Assembly: GCA_963677245.1 (NCBI GenBank)
Contig: OY781921.1
Span: 1,922,001-1,986,000 of the forward strand
DNA: 64,000 nucleotides
From: Saccharicrinis sp963677245
Lineage (GTDB): Bacteria > Bacteroidota > Bacteroidia > Bacteroidales > Marinilabiliaceae
Direction: 5' to 3'
Of the stretch, positions 1-8,432 are shown piece by piece. Position 1 is the stretch's first letter. Every line of letters begins with the position of its first letter. The position numbers and the translations under genes are program-made. The notes beneath the pieces are model-generated. The model did no database searches and was not told the DNA's origin. It worked only from the letters and a program-made list of their open reading frames with translations.

Positions 1-1201
1 GCTTTTCTATTTCAACAAATGGCGTTGGATACCATTTAAAATCTTCAAATTTATCTGGTTGAGAAGGCACAAAATCCTTCACATCATCTCTTAAATATTT
101 AACCAAAGGAAGGTTAATCTGTTTCATACCATAAACCACACACTGCACAATTTGTGATCCTCCAAAAGGATTAAAATGAGTATTATCTTTCAAAGCTTTC
201 GGCTGGTTAGGAAAAGTATTTGCAGGATAATGTACAAATGCATGAACCGATTCTTCCACACCCATCGCTTCATATAAAGTTCTGGTATAACTGTGTAAAT
301 CGATCAAAGGCACATTTTCTTCTTTGGCTAGTTTTTTCATAGCGTCAGGATAATCACCATGGGTATCTACAATCTTACCTTCTTCATTAAAGCTACGACG
401 TTGAGTAGGGGTTATAAAAACAGGATGAGCTCCTATGGCTCTTGCCTTTTCAATAAACTCCTTTAAACGATCTGTAAAATTCAGGTAAGCACCTCTGCCC
501 TCTCCTTTTTCTTTTTGGTCGTTATGTCCAAATTCAGCAATGATATAATCTCCCGCTTTCGCTTGAGTCAATAGTTTTTCCAACCTACGTCGGGCAATAA
601 AGCCTGTTGCTGTTTCTCCAGATTCCGCATAATTGGCCACACAAACCTTATCGTTGAAAAACTTCGGTAACATTTGTCCCCAACCAATCCAAGGCTCATA
701 ATCCTGATCCACCACTGTTGAATTGGCACATAAAAATACGGTAATCACATCCTGAACCGGTTCTATTTCGATGAATTCTACCTGAGGTGCATCTCCATTA
801 AATTCAAAGGACAAATGACGATCCCAGTTAGGCTTATTTCGCTCTCTGCTTTTAATACGAACCACACGTCCTTCGCTAATAAGCGTATCTCTTTTATTGA
901 TGTTAAAATACACATCTTTAAACTCTCCTTTCTCAGTAGAAATACCATCAAAGAACATACGACGAGACTCTCCCCTTATAACGGTATGACCAGCTTCAGA
1001 TTTTGATCCAACTTTTACATGCACCCTGTAATTTCCGTCTGGAACATTTTTAAACATGATGAAGCCATTCTCACCTTTCTCTAATGGCTTAACAATTTTG
1101 TATGGATTTTCTTTTTCAGCACAGGAGAATAATCCCAGTGTAAGCATTAACAGGAAAGTACCTGATATTACTTTTGCTAGATTTAACTTTTTATTTTGCA
1201 C
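1..1201 (-). CDS. Rhamnogalacturonan acetylesterase-like SGNH lipoprotein (CE12 type), 3' end outside window
   Basis: Partial gene of about 400 codons read on the minus strand, running off the left edge. It should remove acetyl groups from rhamnogalacturonan. Seen: a GTG start at 1201, 23 bp after the stop of the upstream GH105 gene, because no ATG precedes the lipoprotein signal (LGLFSCAEKE). An N-terminal beta-rich region (about residues 30-130) is followed by SGNH blocks: the Ser block reads CANSTVVDQ, then AEFGHND and DNTHFNPFGG with the Asp/His pair. Family knowledge: the NSTVVDQ form of block I is normal in YesT-like esterases, so the missing GDS is not a defect. It probably forms an operon with the GH105 gene. 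The exact start codon is an inference. Confidence 0.85.
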   Translation of the reverse strand, partial: MQNKKLNLAKVISGTFLLMLTLGLFSCAEKENPYKIVKPLEKGENGFIMFKNVPDGNYRVHVKVGSKSEAGHTVIRGESRRMFFDGISTEKGEFKDVYFNINKRDTLISEGRVVRIKSRERNKPNWDRHLSFEFNGDAPQVEFIEIEPVQDVITVFLCANSTVVDQDYEPWIGWGQMLPKFFNDKVCVANYAESGETATGFIARRRLEKLLTQAKAGDYIIAEFGHNDQKEKGEGRGAYLNFTDRLKEFIEKARAIGAHPVFITPTQRRSFNEEGKIVDTHGDYPDAMKKLAKEENVPLIDLHSYTRTLYEAMGVEESVHAFVHYPANTFPNQPKALKDNTHFNPFGGSQIVQCVVYGMKQINLPLVKYLRDDVKDFVPSQPDKFEDFKWYPTPFVEIEK

Positions 1202-1223
1202 GGCTTATTTTTTTAAGGGTCTT

Positions 1224-2372
1224 TTATTTCAATTTATAAACTTCTACTCCTGCTAGCAGAAAACATCCAATACCATAATCTTCAAAGTCGGGCATACTAT
1301 CATAAGTTACCGGCTGTCCATCTTTAGGCTCTTTACCTGTACCTTGCACATAACCCAAAAATCCATTCGGGTGAATAGCTTCTTCAATCATCGTATTCCA
1401 TGCTTTAGTAATAATAGGCAGGTATTTTTCTTTAGATAAATAACCATTATTAATTCCCCAGGCCATTCCATAAACAAAAAGGGATGTTCCGGTTACTTCT
1501 TTTCCTCCGAAGTTCTTAGGATCATGCAAACTTACATTCCAATAACCATCTTTACGCTGGCATTTCACCAAAGCTTCGGTCATAGCTTTAAAGTCATTCA
1601 TATAATCCTGAAAATGCTTCTCGTCTTTAGGAATTTCCTGCATTACTCTTACCAAGGCAGCATACACCCAACCATTTCCTCTTGACCAGTAACAATCTTC
1701 TCCATTTGGTTCTTTGTAAGGAGGTATAAAATCACCATCTCTCCACCACAAACCATCTTCGGCATTATATAGCCCTATGCCGGCCATTTCATTACGACAG
1801 TAGGCATACATATCCCACATCTTATCAAAATACTTTGAGTCATTTAGTGTAACACCTAATTTAGCAAAAACAGGCATTCCCATTTGAATGGCATCAATCC
1901 ACCACCAATCATCATTTTGTGGCGTATTTACCAACATATCCAAATTGGCAATAGCTTTACGAATAGTCTTTGGTTCCTGGTTTAATCGATATAAATCAAT
2001 ATACGTTTGTCCTGCACAATAATCATCGGCATTACGAGTTGCAGGGCCGTTACGATAGCTCCATTTATGAAAATCCGCCCAATCGTAAGCATATCTATAA
2101 AACTCCTCTTCCGGTAAAATCGAATACAAGGCCATTAATCCTTCGTAATAAACACCACGTGTCCAAATATTACTTGGTCGCACTCTTCCTACATTCGAAG
2201 TAGCTGTATAATCGCTATACTTTTCCATAAAGTATTTATTTACCTTAAGTATAGCTTCCAGGGTTTCCTCCCTGTTTATTTGCTGTGGCTTTTTAGCGTA
2301 TGCCACATTACTGTTTACAAAAAACAATAGTATCAATACAGATACATAAAACAATTTTCCTGAGATCTTCAT
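1224..2372 (-). CDS. Unsaturated rhamnogalacturonyl hydrolase, GH105
   Basis: Predicted GH105 enzyme of 382 residues, which removes the 4,5-unsaturated uronic acid left at the non-reducing end of lyase products. Seen: a signal peptide ending near NVAYAKK, RGVYYEGLM, DDYCAGQ, WWWIDAIQMGMP (carrying the family's catalytic Asp), YWSRGNGWVYAAL and the closing GMAWGINNGYL block. The alpha/alpha-barrel is of normal length. The reading frame stays open upstream to 2480, but the ATG at 2372 directly precedes a good signal peptide, so I prefer it. It is the first gene of a minus-strand pair with the esterase downstream, and it diverges from the sulfatase gene. Confidence 0.93.
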   Translation of the reverse strand: MKISGKLFYVSVLILLFFVNSNVAYAKKPQQINREETLEAILKVNKYFMEKYSDYTATSNVGRVRPSNIWTRGVYYEGLMALYSILPEEEFYRYAYDWADFHKWSYRNGPATRNADDYCAGQTYIDLYRLNQEPKTIRKAIANLDMLVNTPQNDDWWWIDAIQMGMPVFAKLGVTLNDSKYFDKMWDMYAYCRNEMAGIGLYNAEDGLWWRDGDFIPPYKEPNGEDCYWSRGNGWVYAALVRVMQEIPKDEKHFQDYMNDFKAMTEALVKCQRKDGYWNVSLHDPKNFGGKEVTGTSLFVYGMAWGINNGYLSKEKYLPIITKAWNTMIEEAIHPNGFLGYVQGTGKEPKDGQPVTYDSMPDFEDYGIGCFLLAGVEVYKLK

Positions 2373-2769
2373 TATATCAAGCATTAATTTTATACAATTT
2401 AACACCAACAAATATAAAACATAGGCGATCGGCTTAAAATGGATATTTATACACAAACCTCGATTTTTTATTCTACACAAAACAAATCCCCAATACGCAT
2501 ATAAAATTCATGTAAAAGATGGATTTTAAGACAGGAAAGAATTAATAAGATTTCGACTTTTCCTATCATATTTTGCCTTATAGCACACTAGACGAATTAG
2601 CACACGGATAAAAACACATGAAAGTGGTAAATACTCCATTTAATAAAATAGCATCATGCTTTATATTTGAATATTGTGTATTAAACGAATCCTGAATTGG
2701 ATTTAAAACTTCAAACGCTTCGTTTATCACACTGCATCAATTGTTTTAAAATTTTATATCTCATTCAAG
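2373..2769. promoter_or_regulatory. Divergent intergenic region between GH105 and sulfatase genes
   Basis: About 400 bp of AT-rich DNA without a credible gene. It must hold promoters for both directions. A TATATTTG box at 2662-2669 matches the Bacteroidota -7 consensus TAnnTTTG and points toward the sulfatase gene, though I see no clear -33 TTTG at the usual distance. No strong hairpin was seen. Confidence 0.4.
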
Positions 2770-4293
2770 GTGAAAAAGAAACATACTTTATTCTCAATTC
2801 TTTTTGCAACGATTGTTCTTCTAAGTGCCTGCACTAGCAAAACAAAGAATGCTCAAGAAACTAAAAAACAACGACCTAACATCATATTTTTAATGGATGA
2901 CCAGCATAGACACGATGCGCTAGGCGTGGTAAATCCATCCGTAAAAACACCTAATCTGGACAAATTGGCCAATGAAGGAATTCGCTATACACAAGCAGTT
3001 TGTCAGGCTCCTATGTGTGTTCCAAGTCGTAACTCGATGATGCTTGGACTTTACCCTAACCAGGTTGGCATTTTAAGGAACGGAAATGGACTTCCGGATT
3101 CATTATTGCCAGCTAAAACATTGGCTCAATTATTTTTAGAGGCCGGATACGAAACTGCCGGTTTTGGAAAAACACACTGGGGTAGCAGCAGACAACCCTT
3201 TTTGCCTTCTACCCGTGGTTTTGAAACCCGATTTATTGCAGAATGTCCGGAAGAAGGTGCTGTAATGATGATTGATGTTGATCCCGACAAAAAAGCTTTA
3301 TATACCGAAGAAACAAAAGATTACGGAGGTGGAGAAGAAAAACCGAATGGTTACATTGGAAGAACAAGCGGAATCCCGGAAGACTGTCACCGAGACGGTT
3401 GGGTTACTGAAAAATGTCTGGATTATATTCAGAACAGAAACGATGAACGCCCCTTATTTTTATACCTGTCATTTTTAAAACCTCATGCAGCACACAATGT
3501 TCCTGAAGGATTTGAAGATGAATACGATCTTGAAAATACCAGCTACGCCCAGCAGCCAGACTGGGATAAAGACCAATCGCCTCATGCGCTTGGTATCAAC
3601 AGAAGAGAATTGTATATCAACTTTTGGAAAGATGCTTCAGAAGAGCAATGGAAAGAAATGACCATGCGTTATTATGCCAATTGTACCTGGATAGATGACA
3701 TGTTCGGCCGTGCACTTAAAGCATTAGAAGAAAAACAGTTGTTGGATAACGCCATCATCATTTATGTCTCAGATCATGGCGAAATGCTGGGAGAAAGATA
3801 TTATCGCTTTAATAAATACTGCTTTTACGAATCCAGCGTTCGAGTTCCAATTATCATTGCTGGTTCTGCCCTGCCGGAAAAGCTAAGAGGTACTATTGAC
3901 GAAAGAAATGCAGAATTAGTTGATGTATACCCTACCCTGCTGCAACTTGCCGGAATTGAGACTCCTAAAACCAGTGTTGGTTTAAATCTATTTGATAATC
4001 AACAACGACCCGGCACATTTTCGGCTTTACACGAAAACAAAAAGCAAGCCTCCTTTATGTGGCGAAATAAAGACCACAAGCTTATTCTTGTATTCAATCG
4101 AAAGAAAGATGCCAGCACTTATCATTTTGAAGACATTGCTAGTGGAGAATTTTACAATCTAAAAACCGATTCTTTAGAATGGAACAATCTTTATGAGGAT
4201 CATAATTATAAAGAAACAATAAGCGAGATGTCAAATGCTTTATTAGCACATTTGAAAACTCAAACTACTCATAAACCTATTGATCAAGAGTAG
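2770..4293 (+). CDS. Type I (S1) sulfatase, lipoprotein
   Basis: A formylglycine-dependent sulfatase of 507 residues that should hydrolyse sulfate esters on a carbohydrate in the periplasm or at the cell surface. Seen: GTG start at 2770, lipoprotein signal LLSACTSK, metal-binding NIIFLMDDQHRHDALG, and the activation motif MCVPSR with Cys83 as the formylglycine site (CxPSR). Further blocks are GFGKTHWG, LSFLKPHAAH and YVSDHGEMLGER, all typical of S1. It is monocistronic or leads the following plus-strand cluster (202-bp gap). A sulfatase amid pectin-type enzymes suggests a sulfated, possibly marine, substrate. I cannot assign the S1 subfamily from sequence alone. Confidence 0.93.
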   Translation: MKKKHTLFSILFATIVLLSACTSKTKNAQETKKQRPNIIFLMDDQHRHDALGVVNPSVKTPNLDKLANEGIRYTQAVCQAPMCVPSRNSMMLGLYPNQVGILRNGNGLPDSLLPAKTLAQLFLEAGYETAGFGKTHWGSSRQPFLPSTRGFETRFIAECPEEGAVMMIDVDPDKKALYTEETKDYGGGEEKPNGYIGRTSGIPEDCHRDGWVTEKCLDYIQNRNDERPLFLYLSFLKPHAAHNVPEGFEDEYDLENTSYAQQPDWDKDQSPHALGINRRELYINFWKDASEEQWKEMTMRYYANCTWIDDMFGRALKALEEKQLLDNAIIIYVSDHGEMLGERYYRFNKYCFYESSVRVPIIIAGSALPEKLRGTIDERNAELVDVYPTLLQLAGIETPKTSVGLNLFDNQQRPGTFSALHENKKQASFMWRNKDHKLILVFNRKKDASTYHFEDIASGEFYNLKTDSLEWNNLYEDHNYKETISEMSNALLAHLKTQTTHKPIDQE

Positions 4294-4447
4294 ACAGAAT
4301 TACAAAGCAATCTACAAACCATTAACACCATATCAAAAGACAACTAATAAACTGGTAAGATGAATATTAGAGCAATCCAATGCATCAAGCATGGATAAAA
4401 TGACATGAATGCGGAAGAATGTCTATTTATAGATTTTTTAACATTTA

Positions 4448-4455
4448 TACTTTTG
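4448..4455 (+). promoter_or_regulatory. Candidate -7 box for the plus-strand pectin operon
   Basis: TACTTTTG fits TAnnTTTG and lies 40 bp before the ATG of the three-module protein. No good -33 TTTG is visible upstream, so support is moderate. It would make the genes from 4495 onward an operon separate from the sulfatase gene. Confidence 0.4.
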
Positions 4456-4494
4456 TGTTCATCATATTAGCATAATTCAGGAAAATAAAATTCA

Positions 4495-7400
4495 ATGAAA
4501 TTGTTTAGTACAAAAACATATTTAGTTTTTACATTTATCGCAGCTTCCTTCTTCCACACAGGAACAAGCGCAAACGCTAAAAAGAAATCAAAAAATAAAG
4601 AACAACAGGAAAATGTAGCACAAGCTCCTGCTCAAAATGATGCAAATACGCCGCTTCATCTGTTGAAACCTGAATATCCGATAGAGTATCAAGCTCCTAA
4701 TTCAGAAAGCATCAAATCTCAAATGGATAAGGTTTATGATTATTTATCCGCTGTTACACCAACAGAAATCATTAACAAAAACACTAAAAGTAAAATTTCG
4801 TCCTATGATGACATAGACAGAAACGCTGTCATTGCACCGGGTGATTTCAGATTGACATCATATGAATGGGGTGTTACCTATGCAGCCATGCTAAAAATGG
4901 CTCAGGTTTCTGATGATTATAAGTATCTGGACTATGTAAGAGATAGATTCACTTTTTTAGCTGAAATAGCGCCACATTTTAAGCAGCAACTTGACGAAAC
5001 TGGTGTTATTGACAAACAAATGACAAAAGTACTTCAGCCTAAAGCGCTGGATGATGCAGGGGCCATGTGTGCTGCCATGATTAAAACATACATGTTCGAC
5101 AAAAAGAACCTGCCTGTCCGTCCTCTTATCGATCGATATGCCGATTACATCATGTATCATGAATACAGACTTGGCGACGGCATCTTTGGTAGAAACCGCC
5201 CTATTTATAAATCAGTTTGGTTAGATGACATGTTTATGGGTATTCCTGCGCTTCTGCAAATGGGAAAACTTACTCGTGATGAAAAATACACCAATGAAGC
5301 CATTAAACAAATCAAACTTTTTAAAGAAAAAATGTTTGTGGCAGAAAAAGGTTTATTCAGACATGGTTGGGCTGAAGGCTTAAAACCTCAACCATCTATT
5401 TTCTGGGCTAGAGCCAACGGTTGGGCACTTTTAACGCTTTGTGAAGCTTTAGATGTTCTTCCTTCAAAGCATCCCGATAGAGATGAAATATTAAAATTAT
5501 ACCAAGCTCATATTCAATCCTTAGTTGAATACCAATCAGGCACAGGATTATGGCATCAGTTAATCAATAAAAACGATAGTTACCTTGAAACTTCGGCTAG
5601 TGCAATTTACACATATGCCATTGCACACGGAATAAACAACGGGTGGTTAAATGCACGCGTTTATGGCCCTGTTGCAGTTCTGGGATGGAATTCAGTTAGT
5701 TCCAAGATAAACGAAAAAGGGCAAGTTGAAGGAACATGCGTGGGTACAGGTATGGCATTTGACCCTGCCTTTTATTATCATCGTCCGGTAAGTGCGATGG
5801 CCGCACATGGCTATGGCCCCATGTTATTAGCCGGAGCTGAAATGTTGGAATTAAGCAAACACTGGTTTCCTAAGATGAATGATAATGCCGTTCATTTTTA
5901 TAGTCAGACTCAACCTTATTCTGAACCTATTTTTAGCGAAAGTGATCCAAGACATCCTCCGTTTTTAAAAGGTGGAAGCACCAGAAAAGGTGATAACCCT
6001 GTGGTATTTGTTATTGGAGATTCAACGGTTAAAAATGGTCGTGGAACAGGAACCAACGGACAATGGGGATGGGCAAGCTTCTTTGAGCAATATTTTGATA
6101 CAACACAAATTTCTATTGAAAACCATGCACTGGGAGGTAGAAGCAGTCGTACTTTCCTTACCGAAGGATTATGGCAAAATGTATTGGAAGGCTTAAAAGA
6201 AGGTGATTATTTGTTTATACAGTTCGGACATAACGACGGTGGACCGTTTAACACAGGTAGAGCCAGAGCATCTATTAAAGGTGCTGGTGATGAATCTGAA
6301 ACATATATTATGGAGGCTACTGGTGGACCTGAAACAGTTTATACTTTTGGTCACTATATCCGTCACTATATCAAACAAGCCAAAGCGCATGGTGTAAATG
6401 TGATTGCTTTATCCCATACGCCAAGAAACAATTGGGAAGATGACAAGATGCATCGCGTAACAGACTCTTATGCAAAGTGGACAAAGCAAGTAGCCGAAGA
6501 AGAAAACGTATGCTACATTGATTGCAACGACTTGTGTGCAACTGAATATGAAAAAATCGGAGAAGAAGCTACAAAGCCATATTTCATGGATAATGTACAT
6601 ACCTCATATATTGGTGCTATCCTTCATGGAAAAACAATTGCGAATGCTGTTTTTAAGCTGGAAAACTGTGATTTAAAGAAATTCATGAAGTCAGAAAAGG
6701 TGGCTAATCCTGTAAAAACAGCTCCATATCCACTTTACAGAGATCCTATTTACGATGGAGCAGCTGACCCTGTTGTTATCTGGAATAAAAAAGAAGGTAA
6801 ATGGTTTATGTTTTATACCAACCGTAGAGCTAACCTTAAAAATGCTAAAGGTGTGGATTGGGTACATGGTACTCCTATCGGGATTGCAGAATCAACAGAT
6901 GGCGGTTTAACCTGGACTTACAAAACGGATGCAAATATTAATTTCCAGGGTAAAGATGATATTACTTACTGGGCTCCTGATGTTATGGAACATGATGGAA
7001 CTTACCATATGTACTTAACCATCGTACCCGGAACATTTTCGGATTGGGGACATCCAAGAGATATTGTACACTTTACCAGTGATAATTTGATTGACTGGAA
7101 GTTTGAATCAACTCTAAAACTGGCTTCTGATAAAGTAATTGATGCCGATGTGGTAATGGCTCCAAACGGAAGATGGAGAATGTATTACAATAATGAAAGG
7201 CGCAATAAATCTATTTACTATGCAGAAAGCGATGATCTTTATAATTGGGAAGATAAAGGTTTAGCAATGGGTGATAAGAGAGGCGAAGGCCCTGTGGTAT
7301 TCTATTGGAAAGACCGCTATTTTATGATTGTAGATGCATGGCGAGGTTTAGCCGTGTTCGAATCGAAAAATATGGAAAACTGGCATATGCAACGCGATAA

Positions 7401-7650
7401 TATTCTAAAAGCACCGGGCTTTGGTGTTGATGATAAAGTGAAAGGTGGTCATTGCGATGTGGTAGTAAATAATGATAAAGCCTATATTTTTTACTTCACC
7501 CATCCTGGACGTCAGAAAGGAGTAAAAGAGGATAACTACGAAACCAGAAGAACATCTATTTTGGTAAGTGAATTACAATATGAAAATGGTCAGATTGTTT
7601 GTAATCGTAACCTACCGGTACCAATCAACCTTATTCCGGAATCCAAATAA
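4495..7650 (+). CDS. Three-module enzyme: GH105 + CE12-like SGNH esterase + GH43-like beta-propeller
   Basis: A secreted 1051-residue fusion. Module 1 (about 80-455) is GH105, with VWLDDMFMGIP near 241 carrying the catalytic Asp and WARANGWALL near 304. Module 2 (about 500-735) is an SGNH esterase: IGDSTVKNG near 504, GGRSSRTF, QFGHND and DNVHTSY near 699 complete the catalytic set. Module 3 (about 745-1045) looks like a five-bladed propeller of the GH43/GH117 type, with AADPVVIW near 758 and an EGPVVF block. A signal peptide is followed by a lysine-rich linker. All key residues of modules 1 and 2 are present. The activity of module 3 is unknown; arabinofuranosidase or galactosidase activity would be typical of the fold. 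It starts a tight gene series, with a 35-bp gap to the next esterase. Confidence 0.88.
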   Translation: MKLFSTKTYLVFTFIAASFFHTGTSANAKKKSKNKEQQENVAQAPAQNDANTPLHLLKPEYPIEYQAPNSESIKSQMDKVYDYLSAVTPTEIINKNTKSKISSYDDIDRNAVIAPGDFRLTSYEWGVTYAAMLKMAQVSDDYKYLDYVRDRFTFLAEIAPHFKQQLDETGVIDKQMTKVLQPKALDDAGAMCAAMIKTYMFDKKNLPVRPLIDRYADYIMYHEYRLGDGIFGRNRPIYKSVWLDDMFMGIPALLQMGKLTRDEKYTNEAIKQIKLFKEKMFVAEKGLFRHGWAEGLKPQPSIFWARANGWALLTLCEALDVLPSKHPDRDEILKLYQAHIQSLVEYQSGTGLWHQLINKNDSYLETSASAIYTYAIAHGINNGWLNARVYGPVAVLGWNSVSSKINEKGQVEGTCVGTGMAFDPAFYYHRPVSAMAAHGYGPMLLAGAEMLELSKHWFPKMNDNAVHFYSQTQPYSEPIFSESDPRHPPFLKGGSTRKGDNPVVFVIGDSTVKNGRGTGTNGQWGWASFFEQYFDTTQISIENHALGGRSSRTFLTEGLWQNVLEGLKEGDYLFIQFGHNDGGPFNTGRARASIKGAGDESETYIMEATGGPETVYTFGHYIRHYIKQAKAHGVNVIALSHTPRNNWEDDKMHRVTDSYAKWTKQVAEEENVCYIDCNDLCATEYEKIGEEATKPYFMDNVHTSYIGAILHGKTIANAVFKLENCDLKKFMKSEKVANPVKTAPYPLYRDPIYDGAADPVVIWNKKEGKWFMFYTNRRANLKNAKGVDWVHGTPIGIAESTDGGLTWTYKTDANINFQGKDDITYWAPDVMEHDGTYHMYLTIVPGTFSDWGHPRDIVHFTSDNLIDWKFESTLKLASDKVIDADVVMAPNGRWRMYYNNERRNKSIYYAESDDLYNWEDKGLAMGDKRGEGPVVFYWKDRYFMIVDAWRGLAVFESKNMENWHMQRDNILKAPGFGVDDKVKGGHCDVVVNNDKAYIFYFTHPGRQKGVKEDNYETRRTSILVSELQYENGQIVCNRNLPVPINLIPESK

Positions 7651-7685
7651 TTAATACTGAAACGAAATAAACTAATTATATAAAA

Positions 7686-8432
7686 ATGAAATTCAATTTT
7701 ATCATACTTATAGCGCTATTAATTGGTTTTGTTGCTTGCGAAAACCAACCTCAACACATTAATATATTTATTGCAGGTGATTCTACTGCGCAAACTCAAA
7801 ATCCTGAAAAAACAGTAATGAGAGGATGGGGACAGGTATTTCAAAGTTATTTTGATACAACAGTAACTGTTCAAAACAGAGCTATGGGAGGAAGAAGTAC
7901 CAAAACATTTATTAGTGAAGAGCGCTGGCAAAAAATTCTGGATGATATCCAACCTAACGACTACGTTATTATTCAGTTTGGACATAATGATGCATCTACA
8001 CGTCCTGAAAGACATGCATCTTACCCGGATTACAAGCAGAATTTAATTACAATGGTAAATCAAGCCAGAGAAAAACAAGCGAATCCAATTTTAGCTACTT
8101 CTATTGTCATGAGAACTTTTAAAGGACGTAGTCTGGTAGATGATCGTTTGTTAGGTTACCCGGCCATTACCCGTCAGGTGGCTGATTCTTTAAATGTACC
8201 TATGATTGATGCCTATGTTAAAACTCGCGATATGATTATTATGATGGGTGATTCAGCTTCAAAGTCGCTATACATGTGGGTTGAACCTGGTATTGATAAA
8301 AACAGACCAGACGGATCTCAAGATGATACACATTTACAGGAACCGGGCGCTCATGCCGTTGCTAAAATTATTGCTGAAGAAATTAAAAAACAAAACCTTA
8401 AAGATTTAGCTGATCATGTGCTTATCCCGTAA
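7686..8432 (+). CDS. Rhamnogalacturonan acetylesterase, CE12-type SGNH lipoprotein
   Basis: A 248-residue single-domain esterase with lipoprotein signal IGFVACENQ. Seen: FIAGDSTAQT (nucleophile Ser), GGRSTKTF, QFGHND and DDTHLQEPGA (Asp/His). Its layout and length match CE12 esterases that deacetylate rhamnogalacturonan. It is the third such module within 8.5 kb. Its 3' end overlaps the start of the GH106 gene by 17 bp, so the two are probably translationally coupled. Confidence 0.9.
   Translation: MKFNFIILIALLIGFVACENQPQHINIFIAGDSTAQTQNPEKTVMRGWGQVFQSYFDTTVTVQNRAMGGRSTKTFISEERWQKILDDIQPNDYVIIQFGHNDASTRPERHASYPDYKQNLITMVNQAREKQANPILATSIVMRTFKGRSLVDDRLLGYPAITRQVADSLNVPMIDAYVKTRDMIIMMGDSASKSLYMWVEPGIDKNRPDGSQDDTHLQEPGAHAVAKIIAEEIKKQNLKDLADHVLIP

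Noticed and set aside
7719..8015. 98-codon antisense frame in the CE12 esterase gene
   Set aside because: Shadow of a gene with all SGNH blocks intact on the other strand.
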